From: Arcobacter sp. F2176
GTDB lineage: Bacteria > Campylobacterota > Campylobacteria > Campylobacterales > Arcobacteraceae
Assembly: GCF_004116465.1 (NCBI RefSeq)
Contig: NZ_PDJV01000006.1
Coordinates: 1 to 64,000 of the forward strand
Length of the DNA: 64,000 nt
Direction: 5' to 3'
The notes under the pieces were generated by a model. It did no database searches. It was not told the origin of the DNA and worked only from the letters and a program-made list of their open reading frames with translations. This document shows, one piece after another, positions 36,483-44,606 of the stretch. Numbering within the stretch: position 1 is the first letter of the stretch; every line of letters begins with the position of its first letter. The translations under genes were made by a program, and so were the position numbers.

Positions 36483-37014
36483 ATACTGTACTTTTACTTT
36501 TGGGAGTCTCTAAAAATTCTACATGTGATACTTCTATTGGTAATTCATTCATTTTAGTTTGAATAATTTCTAAAAGCCAAGCAGAAAGGTTTTCACTTGT
36601 TGGAACAAAATCAACAAGTACATATCCTTCATACAATTCACGAATATGTATTGGTTCATCTTTTATACTATTTAAATCAAAAGTATAAAATCCTTCTTCA
36701 TGGAAAAATAACTCTTCTTTATTTTTAAAATGAGGTAATAAAGTTTCAAATAAGGGATCATTTAAATCTAAAACAAATTTATGATCTAAAGTATCATCAA
36801 GAAATTTTTTGAACCAATTTAAGTGTTTAAAATCAGTTACCATTCCATTTTTTAAACTTGAACTCTCTAAGTGAACTATTACTTTTCCTTGATGTCCATG
36901 TAGATGTCTACACATCAAACAAGTATCTAGTGAAAAGTCTGGGTTTAATTCTTGTGACCAAACTCTATGACCATAACAAAAATCAAACTCTTTTGAAATA
37001 TTCCATTTCATCAA
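36475..37014 (-). CDS. queD: 6-carboxytetrahydropterin synthase
   Basis: A 179-residue T-fold protein. It contains the zinc ligands 'FCYGHRVW' and '[16 protein letters not shown]', the catalytic Cys in '[15 protein letters not shown]' and the conserved '[25 protein letters not shown]'. It is longer than E. coli QueD (about 120 residues) because of an extra middle region (about residues 85-130). It makes CPH4 from dihydroneopterin triphosphate. It overlaps queC by 4 bases and queE by 8. Confidence 0.93.
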   Translation of the reverse strand: MMKWNISKEFDFCYGHRVWSQELNPDFSLDTCLMCRHLHGHQGKVIVHLESSSLKNGMVTDFKHLNWFKKFLDDTLDHKFVLDLNDPLFETLLPHFKNKEELFFHEEGFYTFDLNSIKDEPIHIRELYEGYVLVDFVPTSENLSAWLLEIIQTKMNELPIEVSHVEFLETPKSKSTVYA

Positions 37015-37682
37015 GAACCTTTATATGGTATTGGATCTTTTGAATTTGCTTGTTCAAATCCATTTAATCGCAATCTACAAGAATCACAAACTCCACAAGC
37101 TTCTTTTTCTTCCTTATAACAAGACCAAGTAAGCTCAAGTGGAACATTTAGTTTAAGAGCTTTTTTTACAATCTCACTTTTGTGAAGTTTAACTAAAGGA
37201 GTTTTAATATTTATATGTGTTGCTTCTTTTGTCCCTTCATTAATTGCATTTTTAATTTGATTAATAAATGAATCTGTACAATCAGGATACCCACTACTAT
37301 CTTCTTCAACAACTCCAATAAACATTGCTTCTGCATTCTCTTTTTCTGCAATTGCAGCTGCAATTGAAAGAAAAATACCATTTCTAAATGGTACATAAGT
37401 AACGGGAACTCCGGGTTTAACCCCATCAATTGGAACATCGATATTGGCATCTGTTAGTGCACTTGCTCCAATTTGTGTGAAAAATGGAATATCAATTTCA
37501 TATTTATTTTTCACTTTTAAATCTTCACAAACATCTCTAAATGCTTTTAATTCTCTGTTCTGTGTTCTTTGTCCATAATTAAAATGAACAGCAATTATTT
37601 CATATCCTTCATTTTTAGCAATATATGAAGCAAGTGTAGAATCCATGCCTCCACTTAAAATACAAATAGCTTTTTTACTCAT
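37011..37682 (-). CDS. queC: 7-cyano-7-deazaguanine synthase
   Basis: A 223-residue PP-loop ATPase with '[32 protein letters not shown]' and the C-terminal zinc site '[15 protein letters not shown]' (four Cys). It converts CDG to preQ0 using ATP and ammonia. It overlaps the moeA end by 8 bases and the queD start by 4. Confidence 0.97.
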   Translation of the reverse strand: MSKKAICILSGGMDSTLASYIAKNEGYEIIAVHFNYGQRTQNRELKAFRDVCEDLKVKNKYEIDIPFFTQIGASALTDANIDVPIDGVKPGVPVTYVPFRNGIFLSIAAAIAEKENAEAMFIGVVEEDSSGYPDCTDSFINQIKNAINEGTKEATHINIKTPLVKLHKSEIVKKALKLNVPLELTWSCYKEEKEACGVCDSCRLRLNGFEQANSKDPIPYKGS

Positions 37683-38895
37683 AAGTTATATAGTCCTTTT
37701 TTTCATCGCAAAAGAATTTCCAATTTATTGGAATAACTTTTACTTCTTGATTTTTATTTAGTTTTGATACATTTTCATCTAAAACAATAAATGAATTACA
37801 TTCACTTAAAATAGATACCATTCCAGGGCTTTTTTTATCAGAAGGAGTGAAGTTTTCTCCGTTAAAGAAGCCTGGAATAAAAGTAAATTTCCCTTTTTTA
37901 TTTATTAAATCATCACTTATTTTTGTATAAATAAAGTTATGATAAAAATCTTTTGCTCCAATTAATTTTTGAATAATTATTTTCCCAAGCATTTCAAAAA
38001 TCAAAGCAGAGGCTAGAGGATTACCTGGTAAATTTAAAATAAAAGTATCTTTTATTTTACCAAAAATTGTAGGTTTACCTGGCTTTGCATATACTCCATC
38101 AAATAAAGTTTCTAAACCAACTTGTGTAAATGATTCTCGTGTAAAATCAGCTTCTCCCACTGATACTCCACCTGATGTGATTATTAAATCTGCATTTAAA
38201 GAGTTGTATATATGTTCTTTTATTGATTCAATAGAATCTTTTGCTTGTCCTACAAAACTCACATCACAGCCTAATTCTTTAGCTCTTGCTATAAAAGTAG
38301 GAGTATTAGAGTTATATATTTGATAATCTTTGATTGATTGATAATGGAGTTTCAACTCTTCACCTGAAGCAAAAACTACAATTTTTGGTTTATTATAAAC
38401 TTTTATATGAGAAATACCTTGAGAAGCAAGAAGAGTAATTTTTGCAAAATTTAATTCTTCTCCAACTTTAATTAATAACGAATCTTTTAGAATATCTTCA
38501 CCAACAAATTTTATGTGTTGCATTTTTTTTACAACAGAGGTAATTTTAATTTTATCATTAATTATTTCAGTATTTTCTTGTGGAACAACCGCTTCACAGT
38601 TTGGAGGAACCATAGCTCCTGTCATCACTTTTATTGTTGTACCTGATTTTAAAAGGTTTTTATTATTATCTCCTGCGAATATTTTGTCAGATAAAGTCAA
38701 TTCTTTTTCTTTATCATCTAAAAGTATTGCATATCCATCCATTGCAGAGTTGTTAAATTTTGGTAGAGAGCTTGTTGCGTAAATGTTTTGGGCACTTATT
38801 CTTGATGTCGCATTTTCAATAGGAACTATTTCAAAATCTTTTACTTGAATTGAGTTAATGATTATTTCTAATGCTTTTTCAATTGATACACTCAT
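37675..38895 (-). CDS. moeA: Molybdopterin molybdenumtransferase
   Basis: A 406-residue MoeA. Visible motifs: '[14 protein letters not shown]' near residue 45, '[20 protein letters not shown]', the MoCF-binding '[16 protein letters not shown]', and '[26 protein letters not shown]'. It inserts molybdate into adenylated molybdopterin. The link to the queuosine genes is a physical operon (8-base overlap with queC). No metabolic reason is apparent beyond shared pterin origin. Confidence 0.95.
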   Translation of the reverse strand: MSVSIEKALEIIINSIQVKDFEIVPIENATSRISAQNIYATSSLPKFNNSAMDGYAILLDDKEKELTLSDKIFAGDNNKNLLKSGTTIKVMTGAMVPPNCEAVVPQENTEIINDKIKITSVVKKMQHIKFVGEDILKDSLLIKVGEELNFAKITLLASQGISHIKVYNKPKIVVFASGEELKLHYQSIKDYQIYNSNTPTFIARAKELGCDVSFVGQAKDSIESIKEHIYNSLNADLIITSGGVSVGEADFTRESFTQVGLETLFDGVYAKPGKPTIFGKIKDTFILNLPGNPLASALIFEMLGKIIIQKLIGAKDFYHNFIYTKISDDLINKKGKFTFIPGFFNGENFTPSDKKSPGMVSILSECNSFIVLDENVSKLNKNQEVKVIPINWKFFCDEKKDYITYE

Positions 38896-38932
38896 ATTAA
38901 ATCCTTTTACTTCAACCTATGCTTAAGTTTGA

Positions 38933-38938
38933 TATAAT
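38933..38938 (+). promoter_or_regulatory. -10 box for the membrane protein / rsmE operon
   Basis: A perfect TATAAT preceded by TTTGA, 28 bases before the chosen ATG at 38967. Its position makes an upstream ATG at 38919 unlikely as a start, since that ATG would lie upstream of the expected transcript start. Confidence 0.6.
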
Positions 38939-38966
38939 AGCAAAATTTCTTAAAAGTGAGATAAAC

Positions 38967-39371
38967 ATGGATTTTAGTAGTTCAACAATTGATACACACG
39001 TTTTTTTTGTATACCTTTTTATATCGGTTATGCTAATTAATTTTTATAGTGTTTATAATATAAATAATTTTATAAAACTAGCAAAAAGATTAAAATTTTT
39101 TACCCCTTTATATCATACTTTAAATGCAATTATTATTTATACAGGAACAATTGTTGCTTTTTATCAAAAAACATTTTCTTTTACTATATTTATAATGATA
39201 GCAGCAGCAATTGCAGTTATGGTGTTGGAGATAAAAAGATTTAAAAAGATGAGAGTTATAAAAAGTGATGATACACAACTGCAAGAAGAGTTTTTTAAAT
39301 TTTCTAGAAAGATTTATCTTATTGAGATTATTATAATTATTTTAACATATATTATAAGTAAGATTTTTTAG
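38967..39371 (+). CDS. Hypothetical four-helix membrane protein
   Basis: 134 residues from the ATG at 38967. I prefer this start because GTGAG precedes it and a TATAAT at 38933-38938 would lie inside a longer frame from 38919. Four hydrophobic segments are seen, at about residues 11-30, 48-66, 72-88 and 115-133. A basic loop 'EIKRFKKMRVIK' sits between helices 3 and 4. I do not recognise a family. It overlaps rsmE by one base (TAG/GTG), so it is co-transcribed with rsmE. Confidence 0.75.
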   Translation: MDFSSSTIDTHVFFVYLFISVMLINFYSVYNINNFIKLAKRLKFFTPLYHTLNAIIIYTGTIVAFYQKTFSFTIFIMIAAAIAVMVLEIKRFKKMRVIKSDDTQLQEEFFKFSRKIYLIEIIIIILTYIISKIF

Positions 39372-40039
39372 TGCAGTTTGTTTATTTACCTGAGGCCTCC
39401 CTTGAAACAATTAAAGTTGAAGGTGATATTTATAAATATCTTTTTAAAGCAAGAAGAGAAAAAATTGGTTCAACTATTTTTTTTAGAAATTTAAGTGATA
39501 ATTTTATTTATTCCTATGAAATATTTGATATAAATAAAAAAGATGCAAGTTTAAGACTTATAAAAAAAGAAGAGAAGATAATAGAAGTAGATAAAAAACT
39601 TCATATTATTTGGGCTATTGTTGATCCAAAAACAATTGAAAAACAACTTCCTTATTTAAATGAAATAGGGGTTGATAAAATCACTTTTTTTTATGCAGAT
39701 TATTCACAAAAAAACTTTAAACTAAATATAGAAAAGTTTGAAAAAATACTAATAAACTCTTCTCAACAGTGTGGAAGAAGTTCAATTATTAAATTAGAAA
39801 TATTAAATTCTTTAGATGAGGTTTTAACCTCTTATAAAGATAGTTTTGTATTTAATTTTTCTAATAATAGTGTAGATGATAATAAAGATATAAAAAGTAT
39901 AATTATAGGTTGTGAAGGTGGTTTCTCACCTAAAGAGTTAGAAAAATTTACAGAAGAAAAGACTGTTGGGATTAACTCAAATTTGATTTTAAGAAGTGAA
40001 ACAGCAGTTACAATTATTGCAGCAAAATTGATAGTTTAA
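39371..40039 (+). CDS. rsmE: 16S rRNA (uracil-1498-N3)-methyltransferase
   Basis: A 222-residue SPOUT enzyme starting at GTG, with an N-terminal PUA-like part ('EASLETIKVEGDIYKYLFKARREKIGSTIFFRN'), 'AIVDPKTIEKQLPYLNEIGVDKITFFYADYSQ', and the knot 'IIIGCEGGFSPKELEKF' ... 'LILRSETAVTIIAAKL'. It methylates U1498 of 16S rRNA. It is shorter than E. coli RsmE (243) but all core elements are present. Confidence 0.93.
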   Translation: MQFVYLPEASLETIKVEGDIYKYLFKARREKIGSTIFFRNLSDNFIYSYEIFDINKKDASLRLIKKEEKIIEVDKKLHIIWAIVDPKTIEKQLPYLNEIGVDKITFFYADYSQKNFKLNIEKFEKILINSSQQCGRSSIIKLEILNSLDEVLTSYKDSFVFNFSNNSVDDNKDIKSIIIGCEGGFSPKELEKFTEEKTVGINSNLILRSETAVTIIAAKLIV

Positions 40040-40079
40040 AACTAACACTTAATTAACACTAATACTTTATAATTATAAT
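40040..40079 (+). promoter_or_regulatory. Promoter with candidate operator, facing right after rsmE
   Basis: Directly after the rsmE stop stands AACTAACACTTAATTAACA (40040-40058) with CTAA behind it. Within it the words ACTAACA and ATTAACA repeat at an 11-base spacing. Five bases after the block come two abutting TATAAT hexamers (40068-40079). A near copy of the block lies at the same distance (28 bases, block start to -10 start) from the likely -10 of the CydA-like operon at 43455-43480. Confidence 0.55.
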
Positions 40080-40085
40080 GTTTAA

Positions 40086-40167
40086 ACAAAAAGAATAAGA
40101 TAAACTCCTACTAATTTTTATCTATTCACAAGAACGCTAAAGCCACTAAACACCAATTGGCTTTAGC
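40086..40167 (+). ncRNA. Possible small RNA
   Basis: From the expected start after the double TATAAT, about 80 bases run to a 10-bp perfect hairpin GCTAAAGCCA/TGGCTTTAGC (40136-40145 and 40158-40167). A first hairpin AGATAAA/TTTATCT (40098-40104 and 40117-40123) exposes CTCCT in its loop, able to pair with ribosome binding sites. There is no plausible reading frame. The final hairpin lacks a good U run, and the RNA would be antisense to the end of the response regulator gene. It is based on sequence signals only. Confidence 0.35.
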
Positions 40168-40817
40168 TTATATCCTCTATTTTTTTGTGATTCAATAATA
40201 TCACCACCTAATATTTTTCTTAAATGCCAAATATGATATCGAATGACATCAGCTTTTGAGTTACTATTAGTGGGATAAACATTTTTTTCTAGAATCTCTT
40301 TACTTACAAACTCTCCTCTTTTTTTAATCAAGTAGTTTAGTACTAATAAAGCTTGTGTTTCTATTTCTAGGGCTTTATTATTATAAAAAAGTTCTTTTGA
40401 AAAAATATTGTATGAAATTTTGTCATTAATAGTTATGCATTCGTAATATGTTCGGTATGCTCTTTTGATTAGGGATTGAATTCTTAGAATTAGTTCTTTA
40501 TTATTGCCTGTTTTATTTAAAAATCCATCGCAACCACTTTTAAATGATCTAATGGTACTATTGGGGATAGAGGTTAAAACTAACCGTATAGTTTCATCTT
40601 GATATTCTGTTAATATCTTCATTATCTCATAACCATTAATTTGAGGTACGTTTATATCAAGTATGTATAAGTCGTATATATTGTCATATATTTTATTTAA
40701 AAATTCTTCTCCATTGGAACAAGTGTCCACAAAAAAGTTTTCTTCTTCAAGTAGGTCTTTTATAGTTTCTTGAAAGAGTTTATCATCTTCTAAAAATAGT
40801 ATTTGAGTACCAATCAT
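40146..40817 (-). CDS. OmpR-family response regulator (orphan)
   Basis: 223 residues. The receiver domain (1-115) has the acidic pair D11/D12, phospho-acceptor D54 in 'LYILDINVPQ', T82 and K102. The C-terminal winged helix (about 125-222) ends 'RYHIWHLRKILGGDIIESQKNRGYKL', typical of OmpR/PhoB DNA-binding domains. No histidine kinase gene lies in the window. It follows the two CydA-like genes on the same strand, separated by a terminator-like hairpin, so read-through from that operon is possible. A role in oxidase control is inferred from place. Confidence 0.9.
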   Translation of the reverse strand: MIGTQILFLEDDKLFQETIKDLLEEENFFVDTCSNGEEFLNKIYDNIYDLYILDINVPQINGYEIMKILTEYQDETIRLVLTSIPNSTIRSFKSGCDGFLNKTGNNKELILRIQSLIKRAYRTYYECITINDKISYNIFSKELFYNNKALEIETQALLVLNYLIKKRGEFVSKEILEKNVYPTNSNSKADVIRYHIWHLRKILGGDIIESQKNRGYKLKPIGV

Positions 40818-40841
40818 ATTTTACTCCAATTGTAAAAAGTC

Positions 40842-40870
40842 AAAGAGTAATAAACTCTTTAACTTTTTTT
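40842..40870. terminator. Terminator-like hairpin between the CydA'-like gene and the response regulator
   Basis: AAAGAGT (40842-40848) pairs with ACTCTTT (40854-40860). A T run follows on the + side, and GACTTTTT follows on the minus side. On the minus strand it would partly end the oxidase transcript before the regulator gene. Confidence 0.6.
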
Positions 40871-40879
40871 AATAAATAT

Positions 40880-42073
40880 TTAGAGTATATTCATAAAGAG
40901 TATTGTCATACCCCAACCAAAATAAATAACCATCCATAAAACCATTATAGATAAGGTATAATTACCTAATTTTGTAACAGCTTTATCTTTTGTACCATCA
41001 AAAACGCCTTGGTTTTTCCCAACTTTCCAAGCTAATGTTAGAAGATATGCAACTCCTACTCCTCCTAAAACTAAGAAAGTAAGTAAGAACATTACAATAG
41101 TAGGGATTTCTAAATTAACTGGATATTCATAAATGCTATATCCCAGTTTTGCCATAATATCAAACCTTATAAGTTCTCTCATAGAAGAGATTAACAGAGC
41201 AACAACAACTAATACTATAGTTGTAATATAACTATTACTGTTTTTCAAAATCATAAATAATAAAATAACAACACCTACAACAATAGCAATAGATAATGGA
41301 TGTAATAAATATCCAACTTGTATCATCCATGCTACAAAGGCAACGGCACTTATAATTAAACCTACTACTCCAATTTTTGTTCCAAGCTTTGCACAATAAT
41401 CTATAAATATTTCACTAAAATCTCTCCTTGTACTTAAAAATCTACTATAGTTTTGTAAGAATAATCCAACAACTGGAATTGATAAACTTAACATAAAAAT
41501 CAATCTTACAGTATCTACATTAAATGTCCACCCACTATTGTCAACTATTCCATTTGGTGCATACATATTCATCCAATCATTTGGCATAAGAGAAGTTACT
41601 GCAAAATTATGCATTAAAGTTCCTGCAAATATTAAAATTAGAAATGAAATAATACCTATTAGTTTTCCTCCACCTTGATTTTTCTTGTTTGCAAAATAAT
41701 ACCAATAATAAAGAATATAACCAAGAACTAATGTATATATAAATATAAATACCCACATTCCAGATAATGTATTTGTTACATACCAATTTGGATCATAAAT
41801 AACTTGTGTAAATAATAAAGGTGCAACCCCTAAAACTATAAGTATAGAAATACTTATTTTCCCTGTTTGGATTAAATGGGGTGTTAATATCTTCCAATTG
41901 TCATCACTTTTTTGTTTAAAAGTACCATATAATGAAAGTCCCATTGAACCTAATGCAAGAAAAACAAAGGCTGCATGTAATGCCCATGTTAAAACATACA
42001 GCGCTTGGAATACTACCGGATAAAAAGGTACTCCTGCTGGATCTCTTAGAGCTAATAATATTGATGCGTCCAT
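40880..42073 (-). CDS. CydA'-like second membrane subunit (cytochrome bd superfamily candidate)
   Basis: A 397-residue protein with about nine transmembrane helices. Its first helix has 'LTWALHAAFVFLALGSMGLSLYG' with H33 in the place of the CydA heme-ligand His. 'ISILIVLGVAPLLFTQVIYDPNWYVTN' recalls CydA helix 2, and 'SSMRELIRFDIMAKLGY' recalls the CydA GRQPW region. So it looks like a second, diverged CydA-like chain rather than a classical CydB. No quinol Q-loop is seen. It follows the heme c-bearing CydA-like gene by 8 bases, with AGGAGG before its ATG. Substrate and heme content are not provable here. Confidence 0.6.
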   Translation of the reverse strand: MDASILLALRDPAGVPFYPVVFQALYVLTWALHAAFVFLALGSMGLSLYGTFKQKSDDNWKILTPHLIQTGKISISILIVLGVAPLLFTQVIYDPNWYVTNTLSGMWVFIFIYTLVLGYILYYWYYFANKKNQGGGKLIGIISFLILIFAGTLMHNFAVTSLMPNDWMNMYAPNGIVDNSGWTFNVDTVRLIFMLSLSIPVVGLFLQNYSRFLSTRRDFSEIFIDYCAKLGTKIGVVGLIISAVAFVAWMIQVGYLLHPLSIAIVVGVVILLFMILKNSNSYITTIVLVVVALLISSMRELIRFDIMAKLGYSIYEYPVNLEIPTIVMFLLTFLVLGGVGVAYLLTLAWKVGKNQGVFDGTKDKAVTKLGNYTLSIMVLWMVIYFGWGMTILFMNIL

Positions 42074-42081
42074 AATTCCTC

Positions 42082-43419
42082 CTAATATTTCATTGATGCA
42101 AAATATTGGGCAATTGCATCAGTTTCATTTTCTGGTAATTTTAATGTTGGCATGTATGGCATACCACCTGCACCTATTGCATATAAAATAGACTTGATAG
42201 CTTCTTTATCCATACCGGCTAATCTATCTTTTAAAGGTCTATATTTACCAGTTTTTTCTAAAGAGTGACAATTTGAACATGCCATTCTTGCTAAAAGTTT
42301 TCCAACTTCATGTTTGTTCTCTTCTGTAATTACCTTTAAATTTTTTGGAACAAATGGATTAACTTGTAAAAGTCCTTTTTCGGCGATTATTGGAAGTTCG
42401 CTTTTTATTCCTTTCCCTGGTACATCACGACTAATTATTTGATTTGAATAAATATATTGACCCGCAACATAAGGTTTTCTCATAGATTCTCTTAGTTTCT
42501 CACCTGGCCATATTCCTGCAATTAATATTATAAAAACCATAACTCCTGCTAATGGTGTACTTATAAATTGTGGTTTTACAATTGCAACTAAAAAATAAAT
42601 AGAAAAAACAACTGTAAGAATAATTCTACTTTGAATAACATCTGCTTTTGTTATATTAAATACAGCATGTGCATTGTCAGGTAGAGTTCCCATATACCAC
42701 ATAAAGAAGAATAGAACTAAAAATCCTCCAAGCATACTTACATAACCCATTTTTTTAGTTAATTCACGTGAAAGTTCTAGATTGTCTTTTTTCATTGCAC
42801 TTGAAATAATAAGTCCAATTACACCTGATAACATAATCATAAAACCAATTCGTAAAAACATATGAGGGAAGGTATTTGTACCAAAAAATGCATCACTTGC
42901 ACTTCCTGTTGTATAGTATTCTTGAGTACCTGGCCACATCATAAAACTAATAATCCCAATGATCAATGCTAAAGTACCAACTGAAGCCATTGCAAATGAG
43001 AATGTAAGTTTTAAATGAGTTTTCTTATCGATTTTATCTATAAAGTAAACAAGAACAAAGACTCCTATTACTTCAAAAACAAAAAATACCCACTCAGTCG
43101 CCCAAACCCAAACAAAGTTATGTATTAAAGCACTAATACCCCTTGGACTTGCTGCAGTTGCCGTGTACCAAATACCTGGACCGGTAATTGAACCTATTAC
43201 ATACGAAAAAATCAACAAAAACATACCGTATTTTTTCATATACGGATATAAATCAGTTCTATTTTCTTTATATGCTTTATATGACAAATATGCAAATAGC
43301 ATTGCTGCACCAACAGAAGTATGTGATGCTAAGATGTGTATAGTTCCTGTCATACCCATCATCCAAGCACTTCCGTATTCTGGAAAATAAAACAACGGAA
43401 ATTGTCCTATAATATCCAT
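42082..43419 (-). CDS. CydA-like protein fused to cytochrome c domain
   Basis: 445 residues. The N-terminal membrane part shows CydA-like features: H28 in 'TGTIHILASHTSVGAAML', a helix-2 motif 'VIGSITGPGIWYT', the acidic pair E109/E116 in 'ATEWVFFVFEVIGVF', H186 in 'FPHMFLRIGFMIML' and, around residue 310, 'GEKLRESMRKPYV' like the GRxPW region. The C-terminal 100 residues carry CSNCH at 381-385 with a possible Met ligand in 'GGMPYMP'. There is no obvious quinol-binding Q-loop, so the donor may be cytochrome c or the nearby bc1 complex. AAGGAGG precedes the ATG. It could reduce O2 or another small molecule such as NO, and sequence alone cannot tell. Confidence 0.65.
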   Translation of the reverse strand: MDIIGQFPLFYFPEYGSAWMMGMTGTIHILASHTSVGAAMLFAYLSYKAYKENRTDLYPYMKKYGMFLLIFSYVIGSITGPGIWYTATAASPRGISALIHNFVWVWATEWVFFVFEVIGVFVLVYFIDKIDKKTHLKLTFSFAMASVGTLALIIGIISFMMWPGTQEYYTTGSASDAFFGTNTFPHMFLRIGFMIMLSGVIGLIISSAMKKDNLELSRELTKKMGYVSMLGGFLVLFFFMWYMGTLPDNAHAVFNITKADVIQSRIILTVVFSIYFLVAIVKPQFISTPLAGVMVFIILIAGIWPGEKLRESMRKPYVAGQYIYSNQIISRDVPGKGIKSELPIIAEKGLLQVNPFVPKNLKVITEENKHEVGKLLARMACSNCHSLEKTGKYRPLKDRLAGMDKEAIKSILYAIGAGGMPYMPTLKLPENETDAIAQYFASMKY

Positions 43420-43454
43420 GTAGCCTCCTTAATTTAATTAGAGGTTAGTTTACT

Positions 43455-43480
43455 CTTAGTATGTTAATTTAATGTTAGTT
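43455..43480 (-). promoter_or_regulatory. Candidate operator of the CydA-like operon
   Basis: On the minus strand: AACTAACATTAAATTAACA followed by TACTAAG. It matches the block at 40040-40062 closely (AACTAACAYTWAATTAACA). The start of the block is 28 bases upstream of a weak -10 (TAAACT, at 43447-43452), the same distance as at the other site. Two ACTAAC/ATTAAC words repeat with 10-11 base spacing, as expected for OmpR-type regulators. Confidence 0.5.
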
Positions 43481-43523
43481 TTTGAAATTTTTGTAGTATT
43501 TAATATTAAGAAAATTTTTATAT

Positions 43524-43556
43524 AAAAAAGGGGACTAATAAAAATTAGTCCCCTTT
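43524..43556. terminator. Terminator behind petC
   Basis: AAAGGGGACTAAT (43527-43539) pairs perfectly with ATTAGTCCCCTTT (43544-43556), with a 4-base loop. An A run on the left side becomes the U run for the leftward transcript. It ends petABC. Confidence 0.9.
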
Positions 43557-43577
43557 GAGTTAAATAAAAGATGATGC

Positions 43578-44606
43578 TTAGTGCATCTCTCTCCATTGTT
43601 TAGATTTCCATAACCAAGCAAAAATTGCAAAAATTGCTAAGTAAATTAAGAACTTAGGTCCTAATTCTTCTCTTTGTGCTTTTTTAGAATCACCAACTTC
43701 TTCTAAATAACCAACAACTTGTTTTTCAGATTCTAGCGTTAAACCAACTCTTGGCATAGCAGTACCTTCTAAATGTTTTTGAGGGTCATTAACAAGTTCA
43801 TGAATATATTCATGTCCTCTTGATTTAATGTATTGAGATAAATCAGGTGGAATTTTACCCATGTAAGTTTTTATATCTTTGTCAGGTGTATATGCTTGCA
43901 TAGTTCCACCTTTCATATCTCCATATTTAATAGAGTGACATCTTTGACAAGCATTGTTAAATACTTCTTTATCTGTCATAGTTTTTGGTGCAATTGATTG
44001 TAAGTATGCAACCATATCAGCTATTTCTTGTGGTTGCATCCAATCATAACCTGGCATTGGGTGAACTCTTCCATCAACAAATTTATGTGTAACTTTAGAA
44101 GCTCTAGCAGGATTCATAACAAAACCAGCAAGATATTCTTTAGTATATAATTTACCAGCAGTTCCTAAATCAGGTGGTACTACACCATAAGCTGCAGCAG
44201 CACTTGCATCATCCATAACTTTTGGAAAACCTTTTGACTCAATAGAGTGACAAGCAGTACAGTTACTAGTAACTAATACTTCACCATTTGCTACATTACC
44301 TTTGTCAGAAACTGCTTCTTTAGTTGTTGCCCAAAAAGCATTAGTGTCTTTTTCAAAGTTTTCAGCATTTGTTAAATCAGCAGTTGCACTTTTAATTGCT
44401 TTTTTATCATCTGATTTTTTTGCATTTTCTAATGCAACTTTTGCTTTTTCTACATTTTCCGCAGTTATCATTTTGTCTGCTTGTGCAAAATCATAATTTG
44501 GTGCATCTACATGAGGGTGCATTTGAGAGTGAGCAAAAGGTTCAACTCCCCAGTAAGTTATTAGTGTTAAAGCTACAACTACTGCTAATATTTTTAATTC
44601 TCTCAT
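43578..44606 (-). CDS. petC: bc1 complex cytochrome c1 subunit, di-heme type
   Basis: A 342-residue protein. It has an N-terminal helix (about residues 6-22), a region rich in Ala, Lys and Asp, and two heme c motifs, CTACH (about residue 116) and CQRCH (about 220). A C-terminal membrane anchor follows ('FLIYLAIFAIFAWLWKSKQW', about 318-336). Two hemes rather than one is usual for Campylobacterota cytochrome c1, from memory. The complex oxidises menaquinol and reduces periplasmic cytochrome. It overlaps petB by 4 bases. Confidence 0.93.
   Translation of the reverse strand: MRELKILAVVVALTLITYWGVEPFAHSQMHPHVDAPNYDFAQADKMITAENVEKAKVALENAKKSDDKKAIKSATADLTNAENFEKDTNAFWATTKEAVSDKGNVANGEVLVTSNCTACHSIESKGFPKVMDDASAAAAYGVVPPDLGTAGKLYTKEYLAGFVMNPARASKVTHKFVDGRVHPMPGYDWMQPQEIADMVAYLQSIAPKTMTDKEVFNNACQRCHSIKYGDMKGGTMQAYTPDKDIKTYMGKIPPDLSQYIKSRGHEYIHELVNDPQKHLEGTAMPRVGLTLESEKQVVGYLEEVGDSKKAQREELGPKFLIYLAIFAIFAWLWKSKQWREMH

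Noticed and set aside
38919-38966. 16-residue extension of the membrane protein before rsmE
   Set aside because: A perfect TATAAT (38933-38938) lies within this segment, so the upstream ATG would lie outside the transcript.
43420-43577. tRNA or riboswitch in the gap between the CydA-like gene and petC
   Set aside because: The gap contains only the operator block, AT-rich sequence and the petC terminator. No cloverleaf or known riboswitch core was seen.
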